Below are positions 1 through 8,376 of a DNA stretch of 51,979 nt, one piece after another. The translations under genes and the position numbers were made by a program. The notes under the pieces are model-generated. The model ran no database searches and was not told the DNA's origin. It saw only the letters and a program-made list of their open reading frames with translations. The stretch is from IMG/VR virus record IMGVR_UViG_3300020420_000555, positions 1-51,979 of that record; one strand, 5' to 3'. Origin of the DNA: a virus. The first letter of the stretch is position 1; each line of letters starts with the position of its first letter.

Positions 1-2252
1 TTGATGCAGTAATCTGTGATGGTAATGGTGGTGCAGTAATGGACGATCATCCTGAATTCCAAAAGAATGCAGACGGCTCAGGCGGAACAAGATTTTACGA
101 TTACAATTGGTATCAATGGAATCCGCAGGTAACAGGCGGAAGTGCAAGTACATACAACTATGCATCTAATACAAGTAATCATGCTCATCACGTTGCAGGA
201 ACAGTTTTAGGTAACACACAAGGTTGGGCCAGAGATGCAAATTTATATCACTTGTATTATTTTTCCGGTGGAGTAAATTATAATTTTCCATACGTAATGG
301 ATTACATTAGACTATTCCATAACAACAAAGGCATTAACTCAGAAACAAAAGTAAAAAATCCTACTGTGGTTAATAACAGTTGGGGTATGAGTATATTCCC
401 AAGTGAATGGAGTTTTAATGATATTACAGAAGTTACATATAGAGGAGTAGTGCATCAAAGACCTGTAACTAGCACATCAGAAAATGGTCAATATGGTGTA
501 TATGGTACTGGTGCAGAACTTTCAAACTTTACTGATGTACTTGTAAACAAAGCAAATAGAATTACAACATCAGGATCTGAAACTCCTGCAAATGGAGACT
601 TTGGATCAACACCAACTGGTTGGACAAGATCAGGTGCAGTAATGAACATAGCCATAAGTGCTAATCCGCCATCACAAGATACAGTACAGGTACAAGGACC
701 AGCAGTAATTGATGTACAATATGATTTAGCAAGTTCTAGTGTTAGTGGAATTCAAAGTATGTCATTAGAGATAGATATAAGAGATTCAGGCAATAGTCCA
801 ATACAAACTAGTATTACAGGAACTGATGCATCTACAAATGATGGAGAAACTATTCAAGTCAATTTAGCACAATCAAACATAAGTCTACCTAACAACGAAG
901 TATATAATGTAATTTTTAACAGTACAACTTCATTAGGTAGTACACCTACAGTATCAGGTGAAAAGAAAGTTACAATAGTAGGTTACACGGCCGCAACTGC
1001 TCAGGCTTCTACAACTGACCTAGGAACTGTTTCAATTGCTAGTACAGATGGATTGACAGCATCAGTTACACCAACAACAGGAACAAACAATAACGGTTAT
1101 TGGTCAATAAGTATTCCGTTTAATATTAGTTACATATCACAAAATTATAATACAGTACACCTAGGTACAAATAGTTACTTAACGTTTGGAGGCGGTTCAA
1201 CAAATAGTACAAATATTTCTAGTACCAATCCAGGCTTTCCTAAAATTATGGTAGGTGGTGCAGATAGAAGTGCTCAAAGAGTTTGGTACGGAGTTACAGG
1301 TACAGGTGCTGATAGAATATTTAGATTAGTATATGAAGGAACAAGTACAACAACAGGTTCCGTTGGTTCACCAACAGTAAGATATGAATATAAATTTTAT
1401 GAAGCAAATCCATCTAGAATAGATTTAATAGTTGAACAAAATTCAAATGTTACAACAACTACTGGAAACTTTAGTTCATCTCAATTAAATGCCTGGGGAT
1501 TTATTTCAGGACAACGTATTCCAGTTAGAGTAAATGCTTTAGACAGTGACTTAGAAGATTTAGAACAAGCAGGTGTAATATTCTGTGGAGCGGCGGGCAA
1601 TGGTTATTGGAAACATGATTTACCTGGTGGACCAGATTGGGATAATAAATTTAAAATGAATGACAGATATCCTGGACAAGAATATTATTACCACAGAGGA
1701 ACTTCACCAACTGCAAATGATAATGTTGCAGGAGGTGGTACACATAACATCACGAATATTTGCGTAGGTGCTACACAAAATGAAATAGGTTCATTCCAAG
1801 AAAGTAGAGTTGACTTTAGTGATCACGGACCTGGAGTTGATATATGGGCACCTGGGCATAATATTGTCAGTGCGTATTATTCGAACACAGGAGTAGGAGA
1901 CACAAGAAACAATTCTAGATACTTAGGAAGAATAAGTGGTACATCTATGGCAAGTCCGCAAGTATGTGGAGTACTTTGTTGTCTTGCAGAAAGATATCCT
2001 ACGTTAAATCAAGATCAAATGAAAGTGTTACTACAAGGTATATCTAAAACTGATCAAATTGAAGATGGTACAACTGGTAGTGGCAATGATGATTATACAG
2101 ATGTAAATGCATTAAATGGTGCACCTAATTTGTATCTATTTTATCCTAAACTTAGACCAGATGATGGTGTAGCATTTCCTTACATTACGCATAGGGAAAG
2201 ACCTACAAGCGGAGCAGTGTATCCAAGATCTAATAGAACATATAGAGGATAA
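1..2252 (+). CDS. Subtilase-domain virion protein (5' end outside window)
   Basis: The reading frame is open from base 3, so the true start lies upstream; the first in-window ATG is at 39. Numbering from that ATG, the S8 (subtilisin) features are in order: an upstream Asp region (AVICDGN, before the ATG), the His motif HAHHVAGT (H48), the oxyanion-type AAGN (N521) and the Ser motif GTSMASP (S636). About 330 residues of Thr/Ser/Asn-rich beta-type sequence are inserted between the His and Asn motifs, so the protease fold is split by a large, probably beta-sandwich, insertion. The C-terminal ~70 residues have no recognised domain. The virion genes that follow and the late-type element at its 3' end suggest a structural protein that may process virion proteins or host surface material. 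The subtilase fold is well supported; the virion role is inferred. Confidence 0.8.
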   Translation, partial: DAVICDGNGGAVMDDHPEFQKNADGSGGTRFYDYNWYQWNPQVTGGSASTYNYASNTSNHAHHVAGTVLGNTQGWARDANLYHLYYFSGGVNYNFPYVMDYIRLFHNNKGINSETKVKNPTVVNNSWGMSIFPSEWSFNDITEVTYRGVVHQRPVTSTSENGQYGVYGTGAELSNFTDVLVNKANRITTSGSETPANGDFGSTPTGWTRSGAVMNIAISANPPSQDTVQVQGPAVIDVQYDLASSSVSGIQSMSLEIDIRDSGNSPIQTSITGTDASTNDGETIQVNLAQSNISLPNNEVYNVIFNSTTSLGSTPTVSGEKKVTIVGYTAATAQASTTDLGTVSIASTDGLTASVTPTTGTNNNGYWSISIPFNISYISQNYNTVHLGTNSYLTFGGGSTNSTNISSTNPGFPKIMVGGADRSAQRVWYGVTGTGADRIFRLVYEGTSTTTGSVGSPTVRYEYKFYEANPSRIDLIVEQNSNVTTTTGNFSSSQLNAWGFISGQRIPVRVNALDSDLEDLEQAGVIFCGAAGNGYWKHDLPGGPDWDNKFKMNDRYPGQEYYYHRGTSPTANDNVAGGGTHNITNICVGATQNEIGSFQESRVDFSDHGPGVDIWAPGHNIVSAYYSNTGVGDTRNNSRYLGRISGTSMASPQVCGVLCCLAERYPTLNQDQMKVLLQGISKTDQIEDGTTGSGNDDYTDVNALNGAPNLYLFYPKLRPDDGVAFPYITHRERPTSGAVYPRSNRTYRG

Positions 2253-2255
2253 ATA
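2248..2255 (+). promoter_or_regulatory. T4-late-like promoter GATAAATA
   Basis: GATAAATA lies exactly 5 nt before the ATG at 2261 and overlaps the stop codon of the preceding gene. If it is used like the T4 late element (positions -13 to -6), transcription starts on the A of the ATG. Confidence 0.5.
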
Positions 2256-2260
2256 TTAGT

Positions 2261-2947
2261 ATGGCAATACAAACAATTAACATCGGAACAGTAGCAAACG
2301 ACGGAACAGGTGATGATCTAAGAGAAGCATTTGTTAAAGTCAATGCCAACTTCGCAGAACTGGCGGCTAGAAATCCAGAACAAACTACAGGTGCTAACTT
2401 AGGAGCAAGTGGTGAAGGTGTTTTTGCACAGTTAAATGGTGCTGAAATGCAGTTTAAGAAGTTAATTGGCGGCGGTAATGTTACATTAACTAGTGATGGT
2501 AATGCTATTACCGTTAATAGTGTAGGAGGATTACAAACTCTTACAGTTGAAACAGACAATGGCTCACAAACAGTCACAGACGGTGATACACTTAAACTTA
2601 TAGGTGGTACAAACCTCAATACAAAAATAGCAGGTGGCGGAGTTACCTTTGATAGTGTTACAGAATTATCAAGCGATTTAACACCACAACTTGGTGCTAA
2701 TTTAGATGGACAAAATAACAATATTATTAATGTTAATAATATCAATGCAAAAGTATGGTATAAGGACATTAGAGATATTGCTGGTTTCAACTTTGGTACA
2801 ATTACAAAATCATATAACGATATGTTTGCTTGGTTATTAGATAATCAGGATATTGAGTTTGGATTGATTGATCAACCAGGCTTACAAGATGATAGTACCG
2901 TATCCATAAGACTCGTAGATTTAGGTACTATTAGCAATCCTCTATAA
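2261..2947 (+). CDS. Virion structural protein, fibre/baseplate-like
   Basis: A 228-residue protein. Its N-terminus (TINIGTVANDGTGDDLREAF, then a VNANFAEL segment) is a module I recognise at the start of many structural proteins of marine T4-like phages, where it is thought to mediate attachment or trimerisation. The rest is rich in Gly, Thr, Asn and Val with beta-strand periodicity (repeated LGANL-type turns) and no catalytic motif. It sits between two other structural genes and has the late-type element immediately upstream. Probable tail-fibre, baseplate or whisker component; the exact position in the virion is unknown. The ATG at 2261 lacks a good Shine-Dalgarno at normal spacing. Confidence 0.6.
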   Translation: MAIQTINIGTVANDGTGDDLREAFVKVNANFAELAARNPEQTTGANLGASGEGVFAQLNGAEMQFKKLIGGGNVTLTSDGNAITVNSVGGLQTLTVETDNGSQTVTDGDTLKLIGGTNLNTKIAGGGVTFDSVTELSSDLTPQLGANLDGQNNNIINVNNINAKVWYKDIRDIAGFNFGTITKSYNDMFAWLLDNQDIEFGLIDQPGLQDDSTVSIRLVDLGTISNPL

Positions 2948-2949
2948 CC

Positions 2950-2957
2950 GATAAATA
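2950..2957 (+). promoter_or_regulatory. T4-late-like promoter GATAAATA
   Basis: GATAAATA sits 19 nt before the ATG at 2977, with a Shine-Dalgarno-like AGGAAA in between. The predicted transcript start is near 2963, giving a short leader. Confidence 0.55.
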
Positions 2958-2976
2958 TACATAGTTAGGAAAAACT

Positions 2977-5520
2977 ATGGCTAATATCTGGACAGTAAAA
3001 ACAAATCATGAATTAGGAGTATATGCTGAACGTGTTTCTACGACAATAGCATTGCCCCTAAATACTACCAATTTTACCATATCAAGTGTTACACTTATTT
3101 CAGGCACTTTACCTGCAGGATTAAGAATAGATGGCACTAACCTTATAGGTACTCCTTTTGAAGTTGAAAGAACAACACAAAGTAGATTTGTTCTTAGAGC
3201 AAAGACTTCAACAGGCACAATAGCAGATTGTACATTATCAGCAATAGTAGAAGGTCCAGATAGTCCAACGTGGGTAACACCTACAGGAATGTTAGCACCT
3301 GCAAATCCTTTACAATATTTTATATTAGATAATACACCAGTTGATTTCCAACTAGATGCCATAGATGCAGACTTACCAGCAGGCGATACATTAGAATACT
3401 TTATAGCAGATGGTGGCGGAACGTTACCTCCAGGAATACAACTTACAACTGATGGTAGACTTGTTGGGGTTGTTGAGCCTATACTTGCACTAGATAAATT
3501 TGCAAACAGTGGTAGATATGATACTAATGTTTACGGTACATTTCCATTTGATTTTGGAATAAGAAGTGCAAGTGGTTTTGATAGTTTCTTTTACGATACA
3601 AGAATATATGACGACAACATTCCTACAAAGAGTCCAAGAAAATTAAACAGATATTATGAATTCACTGTAAGTGTAAGTGATGGAGATACAATAGCAACTA
3701 GAGACTTTAAAATTTATCTTGTTGGAGATGATTATCTAAGAGCAGACAATACAATTATGCAAGTAGCAAATGGATTGTTTACTGCTGACAACACTTATAT
3801 AAGAACTCCAATTTGGTTAACACCTGGTAACTTAGGATACAAAAGAGCAAATAACTTCTTAACAGTTTACTTAGATACTTTAGATCCTTCAAATGTTGCA
3901 GGAGTAATTTCTTATTCTTTAAGAAGTTTAAATGATGATAATTCAACAAGTACATTGCCACCAGGACTTACTTTAGATACAAGCACAGGTGAAATAGCAG
4001 GTAGAGTACCATATCAACCTGCGGTTACAAAAACATACAAATTTACAATTAGAGCAAATAGATTAGATGCACAGAGCACAATTGAATCCTACAAAGATAA
4101 AACATTTACACTTAACCTATTAGGAGAAATTGAATCTACAATTACATGGACAACGGCCGCTGACTTAGGTAGTATTAATGCTAACCTAATAAGCACATTC
4201 TTTGTCAATGCAACAACTAATGTTCCTAATGGTAAACTTGTTTACACATTGGCATCTGGTAAATTACCTCCAGGATTAAATTTAAGTTTATCAGGAGAGA
4301 TAATTGGAAAAGTAAGGCAGTTCGGAGATGGTACATTAAAAGGACTTACAACTTTTGACAAGAGTGCAACAGAAACTACATTTGATAATAACGGAACTAC
4401 AATAGATAAGGTTTATAAATTTACTGTAAATGCACAGGATAGATTTAAATTTAGTCAAACAACACGTGAATTTAAAATAACTATTTTAGATCCTGATGAT
4501 AATTTATATAGTAACTTATATGTGAAACCATTCATTAAAGAAACAACAAGAAGTGTATTCAATACATTTGTAAGCGATCCAAATATATTTGTTCCGGAGT
4601 ATGTTTACAGAAGTGGAGATCCAGAATTTGGCGTACAAAAAGATTTAAAAATGTTAGCATACGCAGGTATTATTACAAAAGATGTTAAAAACTATGTGGC
4701 CGCGGCCGCAAAACATCACAAGAGAAGAACTTATACTTTAGGTCAAGTCAAAACTGCAAAAGCAGTAAGACCTGGGACGAACACAACAATTTATGAAGTA
4801 GTATATGTTGAAGTAATAGATCCTGCAATGCCTACAAAAGGGAACATACTTCCGACTATCAATGTAGGCAAAGCAAGGAAACTTACAGTTGATAGTGTAG
4901 GTTTCGAAGCCAAAGATGATAACAGTAATTTAGGTAGTGGTGAAAGTATTATTACTTTTACCGGACAAGGACAAACTGCTATACAGGTTACTAGTAACGG
5001 AACTAATTTAGAAGTAGTAACTAGGAGTGGAGTAGTTGTTATTCCTACTGCTGGTACTGTAAAAGTTACATTATCAAATGGTACAACTGTATCATCAGAT
5101 CAACAATTTATTACTAACTTGGCAGACCCTTATAGATTTAGACCAAAGAATTCAAACACTGTAAAAGTAAGTGACGGAAATGTAAAAATTAGTGAAACTA
5201 ATAATCCAAGAAAACACGTTGTGAACACACAAACAATGAGGAATCAAATTGCTACTTTAGGACTTACTGAAAGAGACTTTTTACCATTATGGATGAGATC
5301 TGCTCAAGAGGCTAGTGTACAGGAATTAGGTTACGTGACTGCATTACCATTATGTTACACAAAACCAGGATATTCCGATGATATATTACTTAGAATCCAA
5401 AATAGTAATTTCAACTTTAAACAAATTAATTTTGATATAGATAGATACATTATAGACAGTACAACAGGTAATAGTAATGAGCAATATATACTGTTTCCTA
5501 ATTATGAATATAATGTCTAG
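2977..5520 (+). CDS. Large Ig-like repeat virion protein (He_PIG-type repeats)
   Basis: An 847-residue protein. At least four copies of the He_PIG-type signature recur: LPAGLRIDGTNLIGTP, LPPGIQLTTDGRLVG, LPPGLTLDTSTGEIAG and LPPGLNLSLSGEIIG. Each closes an Ig/cadherin-like beta-sandwich of roughly 100-150 residues, and three of the four are followed by strands ending in YKFTIRA-, YEFTVSV- or YKFTVNA-type sequence. The last ~250 residues are a different, mixed region. Such repeats are common in phage tail and baseplate proteins and bind carbohydrate or protein surfaces. There is no signal peptide. It has its own late-type promoter and Shine-Dalgarno. Likely a tail or fibre protein; receptor binding is inferred. 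Confidence 0.65.
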   Translation: MANIWTVKTNHELGVYAERVSTTIALPLNTTNFTISSVTLISGTLPAGLRIDGTNLIGTPFEVERTTQSRFVLRAKTSTGTIADCTLSAIVEGPDSPTWVTPTGMLAPANPLQYFILDNTPVDFQLDAIDADLPAGDTLEYFIADGGGTLPPGIQLTTDGRLVGVVEPILALDKFANSGRYDTNVYGTFPFDFGIRSASGFDSFFYDTRIYDDNIPTKSPRKLNRYYEFTVSVSDGDTIATRDFKIYLVGDDYLRADNTIMQVANGLFTADNTYIRTPIWLTPGNLGYKRANNFLTVYLDTLDPSNVAGVISYSLRSLNDDNSTSTLPPGLTLDTSTGEIAGRVPYQPAVTKTYKFTIRANRLDAQSTIESYKDKTFTLNLLGEIESTITWTTAADLGSINANLISTFFVNATTNVPNGKLVYTLASGKLPPGLNLSLSGEIIGKVRQFGDGTLKGLTTFDKSATETTFDNNGTTIDKVYKFTVNAQDRFKFSQTTREFKITILDPDDNLYSNLYVKPFIKETTRSVFNTFVSDPNIFVPEYVYRSGDPEFGVQKDLKMLAYAGIITKDVKNYVAAAAKHHKRRTYTLGQVKTAKAVRPGTNTTIYEVVYVEVIDPAMPTKGNILPTINVGKARKLTVDSVGFEAKDDNSNLGSGESIITFTGQGQTAIQVTSNGTNLEVVTRSGVVVIPTAGTVKVTLSNGTTVSSDQQFITNLADPYRFRPKNSNTVKVSDGNVKISETNNPRKHVVNTQTMRNQIATLGLTERDFLPLWMRSAQEASVQELGYVTALPLCYTKPGYSDDILLRIQNSNFNFKQINFDIDRYIIDSTTGNSNEQYILFPNYEYNV

Positions 5521-5525
5521 ACGTG

Positions 5526-5533
5526 GATAAATA
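5526..5533 (+). promoter_or_regulatory. T4-late-like promoter GATAAATA
   Basis: GATAAATA sits 17 nt before the ATG at 5551, with GAGAGG between as ribosome-binding site. Confidence 0.55.
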
Positions 5534-5550
5534 CATTGAGAGGATAAATT

Positions 5551-6138
5551 ATGGCAAGTGCAATAGATGATGCTAGTATTAATGCTTTATACCCAGTAGC
5601 AGGACAGGATAACGACTCACAGGGTTTTAGAGATAATTTTAGCACAATTAAAACTAATTTTACGACAGCAAAGTCCGAAATTTCAACACTTCAGACTAAT
5701 ACTGCTAAAAAGAATGAAGCAAACAATTTCTTAGGAAATGATGTTAGCGGAGCAAACTTTGTTAACAATACTAAAAAATTACATCCTGCTTCAGGCGAAG
5801 TACAAAACTCTCAAAATATTAACTTCACAAACGGACACTATCAAGAATTTACAATTGGTGGTAACGTAACTTTAACACTTACTGAATGGCCTGCAGACAA
5901 CAAGGTTGCAGAGATAAGAGTAGTATTAAAAAATGACGGTACGCAACGTGAAGTAACTTGGGCAACAGACGTAGGTAATGTTGTTAAGTATGATAATGAC
6001 TTTCCACATAAATCAGCCGCATCGGCAGATAAAGGTATAGTGAATATCATCAATGATCAAAACGTACAAGTTTTTGATTTCTTTACTATGGACGGTGGGA
6101 GTGTTGTTTACGCAAAATACATAGGCTACTTTGCATAA
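5551..6138 (+). CDS. Virion structural protein
   Basis: A 195-residue protein. The N-terminus (ALYPVAGQDNDSQGFRDNF followed by IKTNF) is another form of the recurrent N-terminal module of marine T4-like fibre/baseplate proteins: a short strand, a helix with Asn-Phe, then a coiled stretch (KSEISTLQTNTAKK). The C-terminal half (about 75-195) alternates hydrophobic and polar residues as in a beta domain (YQEFTIGGNVTLTLTEWP). No enzymatic motif is visible. It closes the structural block, carries its own late promoter, and its stop overlaps the next start (TAATG). Function inferred from resemblance and context. Confidence 0.6.
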   Translation: MASAIDDASINALYPVAGQDNDSQGFRDNFSTIKTNFTTAKSEISTLQTNTAKKNEANNFLGNDVSGANFVNNTKKLHPASGEVQNSQNINFTNGHYQEFTIGGNVTLTLTEWPADNKVAEIRVVLKNDGTQREVTWATDVGNVVKYDNDFPHKSAASADKGIVNIINDQNVQVFDFFTMDGGSVVYAKYIGYFA

Positions 6139-6362
6139 TGTTACATCCATTAGACGACGATCTATCCATCTACAATAATCAACAATTAGAATCAAAGATT
6201 GCTGACTTAACCAAAAAGTTTGTAAGACAGAGAAATCCTCAAGTAAAAGACCAAATGATTCTTTTAATCAATAGTTACAAAATGGAACTAAGAGAACGTA
6301 TTCAAAAAGAACAACGCCAAAAAACCAATTTAGATCTTGACAAATTAATTAATATCGAGTAA
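6138..6362 (+). CDS. Small helical protein, unknown
   Basis: A 74-residue, highly charged protein whose start overlaps the previous stop (TAATG), implying translational coupling. Residues 15-65 have a heptad-like pattern with many Lys, Gln, Glu and Arg and are predicted to be coiled coil. No motif is recognised. It could be a small structural or assembly factor, since it is cotranscribed with the virion genes. Confidence 0.5.
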   Translation: MLHPLDDDLSIYNNQQLESKIADLTKKFVRQRNPQVKDQMILLINSYKMELRERIQKEQRQKTNLDLDKLINIE

Positions 6363-6371
6363 AATAGTATT

Positions 6372-6893
6372 ATGAAGTTAGATAATCTAGGTTTGCCACG
6401 GTTCGCTGATCGCGATATTGTAGATTTGATTTACAAAGGCAACGCAGACAAATTAGGAAGAATATTCGCAGAGTCAAGTGTTGACGTGAAACTGTTCAAT
6501 ACCATTATGGAAGATCTACGCAAAGGTGTTCAAATTAAACAATATGAACACATGGAAATTAAGCCAGAGGATCTTGATGCAGTATTACAAGGCGAATGGT
6601 TTATGCCAGAAAAATATAAAGTTTTAAATATCGAAGAATATCTAAGCACAATAGTATCAATTAAATCTCCGGAATGGAAAATAGTTGAAGAAGAATTAGC
6701 AGAATTTAAGAAACGTAATATGTACCCTTTATTACAGTTTTTGGTATATCTTGTAGATTTTATGAGAGAAAACAAAATAGTATGGGGTGTAGGAAGAGGC
6801 TCTAGTGTGGCTAGTTATGTATTGTATGCAATTGGTGTACATAAGATTAATCCAATTCAATACGGCCTAGACTGGCGTGAGTTCCTTAGATAA
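6372..6893 (+). CDS. DnaE/PolC-like fragment (Pol III alpha-like short protein)
   Basis: A 173-residue protein. Its C-terminal ~45 residues (FLVYLVDFMRENKIVWGVGR, then GSSVASYVLYAIG and INPIQYGLDWREFL) align well with the bacterial Pol III alpha palm segment that reads GPGRGSGAGSLVAYALGI...DPL..GLLFERFL. The protein stops just before the position of the catalytic PDFDID motif, so the polymerase carboxylates are missing. The N-terminal part is helical with no recognised motif. It cannot be a polymerase by itself. It may bind nucleotide phosphates or DNA through the retained GRGS loop, or be a relic kept for another role. It reads through without frameshift, so it is probably functional rather than decaying. 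Such short DnaE-like proteins occur in other marine T4-like phages, as I recall. Confidence 0.65.
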   Translation: MKLDNLGLPRFADRDIVDLIYKGNADKLGRIFAESSVDVKLFNTIMEDLRKGVQIKQYEHMEIKPEDLDAVLQGEWFMPEKYKVLNIEEYLSTIVSIKSPEWKIVEEELAEFKKRNMYPLLQFLVYLVDFMRENKIVWGVGRGSSVASYVLYAIGVHKINPIQYGLDWREFLR

Positions 6894-6896
6894 ATA
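6889..6896 (+). promoter_or_regulatory. T4-late-like promoter GATAAATA
   Basis: GATAAATA overlaps the stop of the DnaE-like gene and lies 23 nt before the ATG at 6920, with TAGGAGAA as ribosome-binding site. Confidence 0.5.
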
Positions 6897-6919
6897 TACG
6901 TACATAATAGGAGAAACAA

Positions 6920-7291
6920 ATGGCAGTAAGACAAACTGGTAGAAAAGTTTACAAATCCATGCAAGGTAAAAGCATTGATATGGATTTGCTACGTCAGAAA
7001 AATGAACTTACTCCGGCTGTAGGAAATGCTCGTGTAAATGCACGTGGTGATGAATTAGGCCCGGGTGGTAAAATTGTTCGTAAGAGAGAAGACGTATTAG
7101 AAGACTACTATCGTGATACACCTAACCAAGTTCCAGATGAAGCACCTGTGGCTACAGGCGAGTCAGAGATTGAACACAAAGCAGATGCAGTTGAAGAAGA
7201 AATTGCAGAGCAAGTTCAAGATGAAGATGTTGAAAACTCAGAAAATTGGGTTGAAGACGATGATGGAAACTTTGTTAAAAAAGGTGAATAG
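6920..7291 (+). CDS. Conserved phage protein with acidic C-terminus, unknown
   Basis: A 123-residue protein in two halves. A basic N-terminal half (about 1-65) contains GRKVYKSMQGKSIDMDLL and LTPAVGNARVNARGDELGPG; an extremely acidic C-terminal half (about 75-120) is full of Glu and Asp. The N-terminal part looks strongly conserved and I associate it with marine T4-like phages, but I know no function. The charge split suggests a chaperone, scaffold or DNA-mimic role, which is speculative. It has its own late-type promoter and a good Shine-Dalgarno. Confidence 0.5.
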   Translation: MAVRQTGRKVYKSMQGKSIDMDLLRQKNELTPAVGNARVNARGDELGPGGKIVRKREDVLEDYYRDTPNQVPDEAPVATGESEIEHKADAVEEEIAEQVQDEDVENSENWVEDDDGNFVKKGE

Positions 7292-7293
7292 AG

Positions 7294-7716
7294 ATGTTAA
7301 CAAGTACAACTGTTCCAACAGTCAAGGGTAAAGTTAGACCTTTACACGATCGACTGATAGTAGCCGAAATGGAATTCGGTGAAGTTACCACTGCAGGTGG
7401 TATTATACTTCCAAGTGACGATGGCAAAGATGTAGGTATTAAACCTAGATGGGCCAAAGTTGTTGTGAAGGGGCATGAGAATAAAGAAGAATACGGTGAA
7501 GGCGATTGGGTATTAGTAGTACATGGTCGTTGGAGTAGAGGATTCAAAGTTCAAGAAGAAGATGACAGCGAACCTGTTATTTTAAGGACTGTTGAAGCAG
7601 AAGGTGTGTTAGGTTGGAGCAAAGAGGCTCCAAGCGATTTAGCATACTATAACAACCAAGCCGTTGTAAATCTAGAAAACAATATCTCGGCTAAAGACTT
7701 TGCAAAAGAGGAATAA
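7294..7716 (+). CDS. GroES-like co-chaperonin (functional analogue of T4 gp31)
   Basis: A 140-residue protein. KVRPLHDRLIVAEMEFGE then TTAGGIILP (about residues 9-37) is the Cpn10 signature: first beta strands, then the mobile loop that docks GroEL. A dome-type strand pair follows (WAKVVVKG, EGDWVLVVHGRW). It is longer than the ~95-residue GroES. T4 gp31 and phage RB49 CocO replace GroES so that host GroEL can fold the major capsid protein; a similar role is expected here. It starts 3 nt after the preceding stop and is followed immediately by the MazG gene. Confidence 0.85.
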   Translation: MLTSTTVPTVKGKVRPLHDRLIVAEMEFGEVTTAGGIILPSDDGKDVGIKPRWAKVVVKGHENKEEYGEGDWVLVVHGRWSRGFKVQEEDDSEPVILRTVEAEGVLGWSKEAPSDLAYYNNQAVVNLENNISAKDFAKEE

Positions 7717-8130
7717 TTGGAAAAAGTAGATCTAAACAAATACAGTCAATTTGTTGAAAAAGTAACATCACAAGAAAGTAATGAACTATCACCAATGGCT
7801 AGGAGACTATCCATTTTAGAAGGCACAGACGGCAAAATTAATATGGCGTTATTGCTAACAGGTGGAATTGGCTTATCGTCAGAAACAGGAGAATTTAATG
7901 AAATTATTAAAAAATGTATCTTCCAAGGTAAACCATTGGACGATGAAACTGTATTTCATGCTAAACGCGAACTTGGGGATATTATTTGGTATTGGATCAA
8001 CAGTTGCCGTGCTTTGGGTCTTGACCCAAATGAAGTCATAGAAGAAAACGTACATAAGTTAAAAAGCAGATACCCAGGTGGGGAATTTGATGTACATCAT
8101 TCAGAGAATCGGAAAGAAGGCGACCTATAA
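7717..8130 (+). CDS. mazG: MazG-like nucleotide pyrophosphohydrolase
   Basis: A 137-residue single-domain all-alpha NTP-PPase. The first half of the acidic metal site is in GLSSETGEFNEIIKK (around residue 50-64) and the second in RELGDIIWYW (about 88-97), followed by the family's VIEENVHKLKSRYPGG helix, typical of phage and cyanophage MazG. It probably hydrolyses (d)NTPs or related alarmones to monophosphates; the actual substrate cannot be read from sequence. The start is TTG at 7717, directly abutting the stop of the GroES-like gene, so it depends on coupling. Confidence 0.85.
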   Translation: MEKVDLNKYSQFVEKVTSQESNELSPMARRLSILEGTDGKINMALLLTGGIGLSSETGEFNEIIKKCIFQGKPLDDETVFHAKRELGDIIWYWINSCRALGLDPNEVIEENVHKLKSRYPGGEFDVHHSENRKEGDL

Positions 8131-8135
8131 AATAC

Positions 8136-8164
8136 TTGACTTTTAGGCCTTTAGACTCTATAAT
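8136..8164 (+). promoter_or_regulatory. Sigma70-type promoter
   Basis: TTGACT (8136-8141), a 17-nt spacer, and TATAAT (8159-8164). Predicted start near 8171, upstream of the small gene at 8194 and the clamp-loader operon. An AAAGGAT ribosome-binding site lies before 8194. Confidence 0.85.
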
Positions 8165-8193
8165 AATACTATAACTATTAAAAGGATTATAGA

Positions 8194-8376
8194 ATGGACG
8201 CAAGTATTATTTTACTTCTTGAAGAAATCAAAAAAACAAATAAAAAAGTAGATAAACTTCAGAGTAGCATTGATGAACTTGATGCTAAACTAACTAAACA
8301 TATAGGCTTTATTGATAAGACATATGATGGACTACGTAATCCAATTGATGCGGCGAGGAGGTTTTTAGGCAAATGA
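8194..8376 (+). CDS. Small coiled-coil protein, unknown
   Basis: A 60-residue protein that is almost entirely a predicted coiled coil (residues 5-45, with regular Leu/Ile spacing in LLLEEIKKTNKKVDKLQSSI), ending in a short DAARRFLGK tail. First gene after a strong early promoter, with a 4-nt overlap into the clamp-loader gene. It could be a regulator or replication accessory factor; nothing decides this. Confidence 0.6.
   Translation: MDASIILLLEEIKKTNKKVDKLQSSIDELDAKLTKHIGFIDKTYDGLRNPIDAARRFLGK

Noticed and set aside
2230-2790. 186-residue minus-strand ORF
   Set aside because: Lies wholly opposite a structural gene, has no ribosome-binding site, and its composition mirrors the sense gene. 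Other long minus-strand ORFs (for example 22493-23122, 20926-21225, 30936-31271) were rejected for the same reason.
4690-4715. GCGGCCGC (NotI-like) sites as cloning scars
   Set aside because: They occur in several unrelated genes, always encoding Ala runs in intact frames, and are explained by avoidance of GCWGC.
2977-5520. Bacterial surface adhesin
   Set aside because: Ig-like repeats would allow it, but there is no signal peptide or anchor, and it has a late-type phage promoter among virion genes.
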